Assembly (NCBI GenBank): GCA_900073065.1
Contig: FJOG01000070.1
Span: forward strand, 45,538 to 109,537
Direction of reading: 5' to 3'
Length of the DNA: 64,000 bases
DNA from: Phialocephala subalpina
Lineage: Eukaryota > Ascomycota > Leotiomycetes > Helotiales > Mollisiaceae
In this document: positions 55,271 through 64,000 of the stretch, piece after piece
Position numbering within the stretch: position 1 is the stretch's first letter
Layout of the letters: each line of letters opens with the position of its first letter
Translations under genes and position numbers: made by a program
Notes under the pieces: model-generated
What the model was told of the DNA's origin: nothing
What the model saw: only the letters and a program-made list of their open reading frames with translations
Database searches by the model: none

Positions 55271-56097
55271 AGATACGTTATTAGATTGGGCGCCAAGACC
55301 TATTTGATGAAAGAATCGTAAGTGAATCTCCCCATGTACCATATAACAGCTCATTCAAAGTTCGTATCGCGGGGAAATGGAATAAGAAAGTTTGACAGTA
55401 CCCAGGGGCCGGATTTGAGATATACTTTTGGCTAGTCTCATGTAGCGGAATGAAGCTGTTTATTTCAAGGTATAACTAACTTTCTTCTAACCCTGTCCGG
55501 CTTAACGGATGTATAGAGCCTAAGTCCGTGCGCTAAGGGTGTTTGCCAGGCACGGAATTATGTCGACATGTTCGCAACGGGCCGCAGTTAGCTCTTGGTT
55601 CTGCCACGGTCGAGTCCCAGGGTCTGCCGGTAGTCAACTCACTGCAACAATGCCAGAAGGTTTTTCAAATCAAGGGGAATACGTTCGGGAATTCGTTCGA
55701 AAATAATCTCGCGCCCCACATATCGAGCATTAACTCTTCACCTTATCCTCGGCACTGTTCGGGATTTACTTGACCCATTTTCCCCTCCTTGTAATGGAGA
55801 TGGAAAAGTTTAAACTCCAAAGTGCGGACCGCTGGGAGGATAGTGAGGTATTTCAAAGGCAATCTAGACTCAGAACTTACGCAATGAGAAAGTTTGGCCG
55901 GGAAGCTAACCCGTGATTCTTGTCTCGCTCGGCGGAGAATGAGGTAATAAATGGAGGTGGAGGGGAAAGAAGTATTCTGACACATGGGATAAGTAGCCTG
56001 GAAGGGTATTGCATTTACTTAAAGTCTGAAGACGCCGCTCTCCATATCTCAGTTCTCCAGAATATTGTCCTCCACTCAAGCTACAACTCTTTCCACG
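55271..56097. other. Intergenic; promoter of the P450 gene
   Basis: No gene recognised; short frames on both strands lack motifs. The leader before ATG 56098 is pyrimidine-rich (ACTCTTTCCACG). Confidence 0.3.
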
Positions 56098-58189
56098 ATG
56101 AATGAAATACAAGTTCTATTGCCGATGCCGAATGCCACAGCTATTGAAGGTTTTGTCAACATGACTCCTCATGTTTGGATCTATAAAATGTGTGTTCTTC
56201 TTGCCGTCCTCACCTTCGCGGGATGGAGGTTGAGTACAGGCACAAAGTCGTCACTCCAACTCCCTGGTCCACTTGGTATTCCTTTTTTTGGCAATATTTT
56301 TGAGGCAAGTTTTGATTTTTGGTGCGCTCTTCAGGGGCCGAAACGATGCTAACGGAAGAAAGCTGCATGCCGGCCATGCAAAAACACTCGCTACGTGGGC
56401 TAAGAAATACGGAGATATATTCCGCGTCCTTCTTGGTAATCGCGAAGCTGTAAGTGGCCATATCTCGCAGGTCATCCGAGGTAGTCATGCTCACTCCGAC
56501 TTCCATTCAGGTTGTCCTGAATACACGGACTGCGGTAGCTAAGACCCTGGTCAAACAAGGAGCAACCTTTCAATCCAGGCCAGAGTGGAACCTCTGGCAT
56601 GGCGCCTTCGTCCATGCTGCGGATACAGGCGGGATCTTAACGATTGGAAGTGGGTTCTTTGCTTTGGTTCTGCAGATATGCGCTGTCGTATGGATGGTTT
56701 CGCTGACTCGAGGTGATTGCCGCATAGCCACTAAATGGGGACAGAACGTAGGGACTTTGCGAAAGATGCTAGCACCCTATACTTCATCTCAAAAGTTGCC
56801 AAAGTGCGTCTGATATCCTGCACTGTTGATTGGCTTTTAATTACTGAAAGCCTTGCAGGTATAATCATTTTGTCTCACGGCGCTACCTTCGTCTCATCAA
56901 GATGTTGGCAGATTCGATGTCTAAACCACGCGACCTAGGACTCTGCTGGTGGTCGACAACTGTTGGAATCGGCACAGACCAACTCGTCGGCTACATCCAC
57001 GACGATGAGTTCACCAAGGTCATCTGCGATACCGAGATTGGTATTTTCAGGCAGCGAAGTTTTGGAACACCTTACCATGACTGGGTACCCCTTATCAACA
57101 TTGCTGAAATCACAGCTAGCACTGCCGCCACGTTCGCGAATGGCTTCCTAGGGCTATTTGGTCTTTCCATTCCACAGATGAATTTCAACGTAGCTGAAGA
57201 CAGAGCGAGTCAGCTCCGCCACGCCCAAGCAAAGTATTGCAAGCACCAACTTGCCACACTTCTTCAGCGCATCTCTGAAGGAGACCAAACCCCCTCACAG
57301 TTGGGTGACCTCTTCCGCGCCCTTCCCGATCCATTGTCGCACCACGATTCGTACTTGCTCATGACTACGCTGTCCGGCTCAGGGATGGCAACCGGGACAA
57401 CCTTGAACTGGCTCATGGGAAAATTAGCTGCCAATCAAGAAATGCAGGATAGAGCCTACCAGGCCATCCATGATGTCTATGCTGCTGAGGTTCCCGATCC
57501 ACATGACACGGATCGCGTAGAATACATCAAGGCGTTGGGCCTCGAGGCGGGCCGCTACTGGACACCAGTACGCCTTGGGTTTTTCCGGGAGACGCAAGCC
57601 GACTCAAACGTTGACGGCCGCTTCATTCCCAAGGATACCATGATCGTCTACAATTCGTACCAGATCAACCGTGATCCATCCGGCTATGACCTTCCCGACG
57701 AGTTCATCCCAGAGAGGTGGATGAACGGCCATTACGGTCGTACCGATACCATCGGGCCTGCTGGCGACAAAATTGGCGTTCCCCATATGGGACACGGCAC
57801 TGGTCGGCGGATGTGCATGGGAGTGCCCAGTAAGTCACCGCATAGATGGCCCGAGATTTTGATGAAATGAATGTTCGCTGACCTTTTGCCCTTCTTCAGA
57901 TGTGAACAAGACGCTGTATGGGATACTGGCACTGACGCTGCATTTCTTCAAGCTTGAGCGGGCTGAGCTCAATGATGAAGGAATGCGTGACGTCTTTCCA
58001 TCCTTCCGCGCCGCTGGTCAATGTTCCATGAATATGGACCCTATTAAGGACCAAATTTCGGATTGCGACGCCCAAGCCGTCCCATTCGCGGTTGGGATTC
58101 GACTTATTCCTCGTAACCCGGACCAACTCAATTTCTGGATTAAGGAAGACCACCGCACTCTCCAAGAGTTTGATGGTGTGTTTGGTTAA
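56098..58189 (+). CDS. Cytochrome P450, CYP504-like
   Basis: Haem monooxygenase resembling fungal phenylacetate / 3-hydroxyphenylacetate hydroxylases (CYP504, PhacA/PhacB), which start catabolism of phenylacetate through homogentisate; the substrate is not certain. Six exons: 56098-56304, 56363-56449, 56511-56649, 56728-56803, 56859-57829, 57900-58189; 589 residues. Intron 1 is GC-AG (GAG/GCAAGT, branch TGCTAAC, acceptor AAAG). N-terminal anchor MCVLLAVLTFAGWRL, then LQLPGPLGIPFFGNIF, HAKTLATWAKKYGDIFRVLL, GNREAVVLNTR, FQSRPEWNLWHGAFVH. I-helix region LSGSGMATGTTLNWLMG; ExxR motif as EAGR in LGLEAGRYWTPVRLG; DEFIPERWM; haem loop MGHGTGRRMCMG with the cysteine ligand but His where Phe is usual. 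The longer-than-usual middle and the changed loop suggest divergence from the catabolic enzymes. No neighbouring phenylacetate-pathway gene is seen. Confidence 0.82.
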
Positions 58190-59313
58190 ACAAGGTCTGT
58201 GTGCCAACGTTCCAAGCGTCTGAGAGAAATTGGAGTTTGATGTTATACAGAGGTAAAGCGGTATGAAGTATTCGATTCAGAGGACAAAAGGTTTGAGGGT
58301 GTGCTAGGTGGTCGACTCATTCATTCCTTAGCTCAAGGAGCAGTAGGCGGAGGGGAAACCAATTGTTGTACTTAGTCACGTACAGTCTAGTAGTGCAAAA
58401 ATGTGACTGAGTATCCTGAGTAGTAAGTGCGTCGAGGTCAGATGCGTTGGCGCCACCTCTCGATGAGCTGCGACAGCTCGCATCTTCCGTGGCTCAATAT
58501 ATGGTAGATGTGAAGTAGGGCACCTCAGAAATCCAATCTGAAACTTGACTCCAACTGCTTGTCGTCCTCGGCTGGACTGTTCTCGCTTCAAGGCGCCTTG
58601 AAGTAGTGAAGCACTTTGGCATATCTGCCGCCACCTCGAACATTACTCGCACTCAGAACTAACTTTGACGGCCATGATCTCGAGAGCTTCTCGGGTAACC
58701 GCATTGGGAAAGAAATCGCGAGCTTCAGACGTACCCGACTACCCGGACCCAAGCCACTTGCGCAGTCTTTCTCTGTATCGCGGTTCCGGTTTTTTGGAAA
58801 CCACAAACTCCCAACCACTTATAGACCTCAACCGCGATGCTTTGGCAATTCAGACACGATGCTACATCGCTTTCGTGATGGCTGTTGTTGAAATCTGCTT
58901 CAAAGAATACGAAAATGGCAACCCATCGCATGACACATTCGCTCCTTCACGTACAACCATCTCCGCCTTGCATCCCACGCTAAGCTACCACCTTAGCACC
59001 ATCATACCTCATACCCATACAACAAATACTTTATCAATCCTCACCTTTAAAAGCGGTTCTGGTTACTGAGTGGTTGGATGGTTCGTATTTGACACTCGCT
59101 AAGATGGATAGCTTCCATTTTGACATCAAGAGACTCAGGCTTGCACAGATTGGGGCAATGAAAACGCCGGGTACGTCTTTTATGATGTCTATGGGAGATG
59201 TATATATACTTGTGGAACGGCAAAGGAAGAACTCAGTATCCAAACTCGCTCTCGCTGATTGTCCAACTCGCGACCTTTCGAAATCTTCCTCACATCCAAG
59301 ACCATCCTTCAAG
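58190..59313. other. Intergenic, no supported gene
   Basis: Contains a fragment of repeat family B near 58390-58450 and a small palindrome GAGCTG/CAGCTC at 58464-58478. Open frames 58616-59069 have no motifs; the stretch 59074-59313 in frame with the next gene is probably its leader. Confidence 0.35.
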
Positions 59314-60236
59314 ATGAAATCAAAAACACTCCTCCCTTTCTTCCCCGCCATCGTGGCAGCAGAAATGGGCGCAGGACCAGGCCCATACCCAAACGGCACC
59401 TTCTACGCCTCCGCAAATGCCAACCCCAACGCCACCGGCTCCGTCTTCCTCGAAGGCCTCAATATGGCCAACCCAACCAACACGCTCCAACCTAAACTCT
59501 GGACCGCCTCCATAAACGTGACCTCGGTTCCCAATTTCCCCGGGTCCTCCAACTCCTCCTCAACCATCACCAACTCAGTCATCAGCCTCGATGCAAGGGG
59601 GAACTTCATCTCCAATTCGAGTTCCTGGGATACGTGCGCGATTGTTATGCAGAGCGTAGCGATAAATGCTACTGTGAAAGGTCAGAATGATAATGGGAAT
59701 TGTAGTGCGACGTTGGGGATCGAGTGTGCGAATGCGTGGACGAGAGCAATTGCGCGTTCGAGGCAGGTTGCTGCGACGAGCAGAAGGGATCCGGGGGATG
59801 GGGCATGTGGTGGGATGACGTTTCCGGATGTTCCGGATGAGTGCATGGGGAGCCTCAATTCGAGCTTGATTGCTACAGGTGAACTCCAGAGGAAGCCCGG
59901 GATGATTTCGACTGACACGTTTTAGACATTAATAACAGCAACGTGACGGCCAGACAAGCATTATTCTACAATGCCGATATGCCCCATAATGTATCGAACC
60001 ACACTCCCTATGAGGTCGCAGCTACTCGTATTTGGCCCATTCTCCTTGTACAGTCTCCTAGAAGGGATGTCTTCAATGGAAGTGGCGCGACGTCTGTCGG
60101 ATTGAGCTGTTTGAGAGCCACGAACTTCACGCCCGGCTCTGAGGAGATTGGTGATGTCCCAGGAGCTGGAAGCCGAATGGGATACAGTGTCTGGGGATTG
60201 GTTGGTATGATGACTATGATGGCCTTCGCTCTATAG
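59314..60236 (+). CDS. GPI-anchored secreted protein
   Basis: Two exons: 59314-59878 and 59926-60236 (intron GTGAAC..TTTTAG, 47 nt); 291 residues. Signal peptide MKSKTLLPFFPAIVAAEM, a Ser/Asn/Thr-rich body with many N-glycosylation sites (NGT, NAT, NVT, NSS, NCS, NNS, NVS, NHT), about six cysteines (CAIVMQ, GNCSAT, GIECANA, GACGG, DECMG, LSCLR), and a C-terminal hydrophobic tail VWGLVGMMTMMAFAL after GAGSRMG, as needed for GPI-anchor attachment. Such proteins sit in the fungal cell wall or plasma membrane. No domain is recognised. The ATG at 59314 is chosen for the signal peptide; an in-frame ATG at 59074 would bury it. Its stop lies 33 bp from the stop of the convergent regulator gene. Confidence 0.8.
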
Positions 60237-60268
60237 ATACCATTAATCGTCGGTGTTAGGGAAGGTGT

Positions 60269-62595
60269 TTAGAATCCAGCAAAGTTGTTTCCCGTCTCGT
60301 CGTACTCCTCAATGAACCTTCGACTTGCGAACATTTCTTCAGCAACTTGGAAATTCTCGAAATTGTACAGCTGGTCGAGTGACCAATCTTGAACATCGCC
60401 AGCGTTGAAATTGACGTTGTTGGCAAATGCAGACCAGTTCGGACGTGTGTCGGCAGACATTCCAAATGCGGGGTCTTGCTCGTATGGATACCCGTTATCC
60501 GTCGATGTACCAACACTCGGAGAGATCTCATTCATGCCGGCCATGTTCTGGTCAAATTCGAGCTTTGTCTGGTCCATCGAAGTTGCAAGTTCATCCTGTT
60601 CTTCTGGCTTAGAAGTCTCCTGGGGCATGCTCGGTGTCGTGGTCTTCGAGGCATTGTCCTTCATGAAAACGGGACTGGCGTCCAACATGCCGACTGTGAA
60701 CTTCATGAACTCGGCTGCTTTGCTACTGACTCTTAATGTCCATCTATATTCTGCTAGCTGAGACTTGTAGAATTCGGCTTCCTCTGGATTGTCTGATGTG
60801 GCCCAAAGCAAACTGCCAAAAGTCCCAATAATGGCCAAATTTACCCTGGAACAGAAATACCAAAAGCACTGGAGGTGTGCAGGTTCGAGCTTGCTGACGA
60901 GATCAATCGCAGAAGTCAGCCTGGCTCTTGCTGCAGTTCGAGTTATCGATCGAAGGTTCGCATCCATGTATGTCGAATCGAATCGGATGATGGCACGATG
61001 CAAGGTGACTTCGGCGGCAAAATATGCGAGGTGAAGTGAGCCTAACACACGAAGTTAGCGTGCATAAAACGACCATCTCCAATCGACCTACCCGTGGGAG
61101 ACAGCTTCCTAGCTCGTGTCTGTGAAATAGCCAGAGATTGAGGCAATTTCGTGTGCCAGTCCTTCAACCTCAGTTGGATTGGCTTCGCTTTTTCCAGGGT
61201 CGCGTTCATGGCATTCTCGCGCTCACTGCTCAAACTCGCCGTCGCACGCAGTGTGAAGAAAGTCCCCAGAATCTCCGTCAATATCTCCGTCAGCGATATC
61301 ATATGAATGAAAGTCAGTCGCCCAGTCTCGACATCAGAGCTTCCCTCCTCTTCGTCCTCATCATCTGTCTCGGGAAAATCCCTTGCCTCCAAAGGCTTGA
61401 CAGACCAATCGTCAAGGCTTATAAGAGGAGGTCGACCATGAATCAACGCTCCCCACTTGTCCTGCATGAACAATGCCCAGGCTAGGTGTTTTCGGAGACT
61501 GCGTTCCCACTCCGGAATTCTCCATCTCGAGCAATCCAGATGAAGCCCCAAGTTCTGCGCAACGGCAACAAGTTGGCCAGTGAGTGCCCATGAATCACCG
61601 TCAGGTCGTTGTAACAACAGAAGCCCAGCTTGAACGGTAGAGAGTTTCGGACGATTGAGAACCGCACTCATCATTTGCGGGGCGAGTTTCTCCAGTTTCT
61701 GGATGTCAGGTTTCTGAAGATTGACCAGCTCGGGACTGTATGACCACCAGTTCAAGGCCAGGATGTACACAGCGGCGAGGACCGGTGGCGTGAACTCGCG
61801 ATGTGTTCTTGCATATTTCTCAAGAAAGACTTTCTTGTCCATGATCGGAAAGCTTGGATGGATGATGCGGAAATATAAGTCGACGAGAGCTCGTCCATGA
61901 GGTTGGACAATACTCTCCACCAAATCAAGATTGGCCAGTTCATCATCGACTTCCGCTTGACTCTCAGACTTCATGATGAAGTGAGTCTGTGGACTGACCC
62001 TCCGCAAAGTTCCGGGAGTGCTAACATGTTCTCCTCGGCCATTGAAGGGGGAGAGATTGATGAGACGAGTATCATATTCAGATGTCTGGCCCAGATAGTG
62101 TCCATGTTGACGATTCTGAAGCCCTAGAGTCTGCTTCAGCAGTGATGGGCCTGGAAGGGAGTCGTAGTCATCGATGGGAGGCTTGGCGTGGATATCTGAT
62201 AAAGGTCAGCTGACGAAGAAGAGCTTCAGCTTAAGTTTGTCTTACTTCTCTCGGCTTCTGGTGATCTAAAGTTTAGTGTTAGCAAATGTCTCACAGCATA
62301 CTGAGGGATGAGCTTACCTCGGTTTGCTCGCATCTGGACTTCCAGTACTATCATCCTCCAGCCTTCTTCTCTTCCTCCTCTGAGGGTTCTGAACGAATGT
62401 ACACTGCTCCCCCCTCGACTGGCACATTATACACGTCTCCGCACCTTGGGGAATGATACATCGACTCTTCCGTCTTCGACAAGCATCGCAAGGCCGGTCT
62501 CTCCTGGTCCATCCATTCGCGGGTAATTTGGAGACTGTTGACGACGAGTTGGTGGCATTGTTGCTTTGGCCCCCAGGTGGTGCATTTGATGCCAT
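60269..62595 (-). CDS. tamA: Zn(II)2Cys6 transcription factor, TamA/Dal81-like
   Basis: Four exons: 62595-62318, 62265-62246 (20 nt), 62195-61092, 61041-60269; 724 residues. Zinc cluster at about residues 36-66: PCDACRRRKSRCIIPQGAET and CIMCQSRGEQCTFVQ, followed by a basic linker QRRKRRRLEDD. Then GPSLLKQTLGLQNRQHGHYL, GTLRRVSPQTHFIMKSES, and the fungal_trans core: GRALVDLYFRIIHPSFPIMD, TPPVLAAVYILALNWWSYSP, LSTVQAGLLLLQRPDGDSWA, NLGLHLDCSRWRIPEWERSL and FMQDKWGALIHGRPPLI. These blocks fit the TamA/Dal81 family, co-activators of nitrogen-source genes (for example GABA and urea uptake) in Aspergillus and yeast. The C-terminus is acidic and Asn/Gln-rich, activation-like. The micro-exon encodes the residues SPEAER; its splicing keeps frame. 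Intact. Confidence 0.82.
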
Positions 62596-64000
62596 GGGCA
62601 GGTCGACTGAAGTTCTTCCTACTCACGAGGTAAGACACGTCGAGACTCCAAGATGGTCGATATCGTATGCAGTGTTCGAAAGAAAGATAAGGATAATCAC
62701 GTGTGAGGAAAAACACGCTAGGGAGATGCCCGAAGCTATTCCCAGTTGAGATTGCCCGTGCCTCCTCACCTCTTCCTCAAGAACGCCTCCGATAACCTTA
62801 TTTCAACGTTCTTTTCTCTCTGTACACATCGATGTCCCCCTTTTTGATCCAAGTAGCAAGTGCAGCCTTCGACAGCGCTGCTTTGCCCGTGGATAGTGAA
62901 AGTGTCAATTATTTTCAGTTCGGAGTTGCACCACTCGGCTCGGATGAAAGCCTTCCAGCCCGAGTCTGTTGTCGACGCGTTGTGGTTTCTTCTAGAAAGC
63001 GATTCAGTCTCCCATTCTTCGCGGGATGATTGAGATTGAGTTGAGTTGTGATGTTATATTTGCTTTAGCTATATGACCTTTACCAAGAACACTCATTCGT
63101 CAAGGAAAGTGGGGGCCAAAATGTCCAGGCAAGGCTGGGACGTTGAAAATGCTACTTCATGCTGGACATTCAGGATTCAAATCGGCATTTTCAGCATTTG
63201 AAATGTTTCGTCCCAGTATTTCGAAGTAACCTTCAACTCTCCAATTTGCAAGCGACTCATCTCATTATTGATTTGATGAGGCCATCATGTGGAGGATTTT
63301 TGCACCAAGTCGGAGGAGGCATCTTGCCGTTCTCTAGCCTTCCACGCCCAAATCGTACTGACTGCCCTGGAAATCCGGTGATCACGCCTCAGTGATGACC
63401 GTTGCAAAAAAAAAAAAAAAAAAAACTTTAGGATTCGACGCGTTTTCAAATGTTTGAGTTCGAGCACTAGCACCAATGTCCATCTCGTCCGAAGAATGGG
63501 GTCATCCGAACTCAGCAGAATCTTCTTTGCTGTTTTGGCAGCTCCTGAATCTTGCTTCCTGCTGAAGGCAGCCAATTCCTTATGAGGAAAGTCCCTCGTC
63601 TTCGAGACTTCAGTGGCCTCGAGTATTTGTCATGGTCTTGCCCTTTCCTGCCCCCTAAAACATCAAAACGCTCGCTGCTGCATCGAACCTTCTACATGTG
63701 GCGAAACATGAAGCTTCCCCAGCTGTCAAGTTCCCATCAAAACTGTATCCGAGTCACTATGTGTCAAGTAAATACCCCTTTCCTGGGGAACGCGGGGAAA
63801 GCTCTCCGCTTTACATCGGCTTAGATCTTCATTTGGATAGCTGTCTGCATCCGTGAGACGCGCTACTCCGACACGAAAGCGAGGTCCTGACGCGCCAAGC
63901 GCGGTCGGATTTGACTTTCAACCATCGCATCTAGTGATCTGACGGAAGGCGGCAGTATCCTTGGCAGATTTCGGATCTGAGTAAGACGGACGAACAATTC
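62596..64000. other. Upstream region of the regulator gene; no further gene
   Basis: About 1.4 kb without supported gene. A run of 20 A lies at 63406-63425. Open frames (62832-63029, 63159-63395, 63285-63575, 63552-63824) have no motifs. The region probably contains the promoter and long leader of the regulator gene, as is common for such genes. Confidence 0.35.

Noticed and set aside
55540..55650. tRNA-like box B (GGTCGAGTCCC) near 55605
   Set aside because: No matching box A or cloverleaf could be folded around it.
1..64000. Starship-type giant mobile element
   Set aside because: NLR, HET and Clr5 genes are typical cargo-like content, but no DUF3435 tyrosine recombinase or flanking target repeats were seen.
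1..64000. CRISPR arrays, operons, bacterial promoters
   Set aside because: The window is nuclear fungal DNA; the only regular array is the spacerless 18-bp minisatellite.

Overview
The window comes from a filamentous ascomycete (Pezizomycotina). I lean towards Leotiomycetes from gene content, but that is inference. The sequence shows short introns (46-86 nt) with GT..CTAAC..AG signals, a dispersed single 5S rRNA gene, HET-domain and NACHT (NLR-like) genes, a Clr5-domain gene, a Zn2Cys6 regulator and 2EXR and GPI-anchored proteins. It also has AT-rich blocks and TGG-to-TAG stops of the type made by repeat-induced point mutation (RIP).

Layout. 1-7 kb: remains of a FAD-linked oxidase and of a HET-type gene flank an intact, conserved casein kinase I gene (2071-3753); a TIR-bounded AT-rich element follows (5596-6150). 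7-14 kb: a frameshifted HET gene, a 5S rRNA gene, a decayed SNF2-like helicase and a decayed berberine-bridge-type oxidase. 14-20 kb: a frameshifted secreted LRR-like gene and an intact 1048-residue NACHT protein. 20-30 kb: a decayed O-methyltransferase, then RIP-like AT-rich DNA broken by a newly deduced 70-residue gene (23979-24241), a GC-rich island with nested inverted repeats (24850-25540) and an intact Clr5-domain gene (26610-29111). 30-44 kb: an ankyrin fragment, an 8-exon sugar transporter, a 2EXR protein, a large membrane glycoprotein and an EF-hand/MscS channel. 44-56 kb is repeat-dominated: copies of a dispersed repeat, a perfect 250-bp tandem duplication beside a truncated NLR pseudogene, a small TIR element and minisatellite in front of a GC-rich FSP1/AIF-like oxidoreductase gene, and a second broken HET gene. 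56-64 kb: a P450 gene with a GC-AG intron, a GPI-anchored protein and a TamA/Dal81-like regulator with a 20-nt micro-exon.

Housekeeping-type genes (CK1, MscS channel, transporter, regulator) are intact, whereas five loci of allorecognition or innate-immunity type (HET, NACHT) and several secondary-metabolism-type genes are mostly broken or truncated. The pattern is that of a fast-evolving accessory region interspersed with conserved genes. I found no clear multi-gene system with a new joint function. The most unexplained object is the structured GC-rich island at 24.85-25.54 kb.

All exon boundaries were worked out by eye from splice signals and reading-frame continuity. Family names rest on remembered motifs, not on searches.
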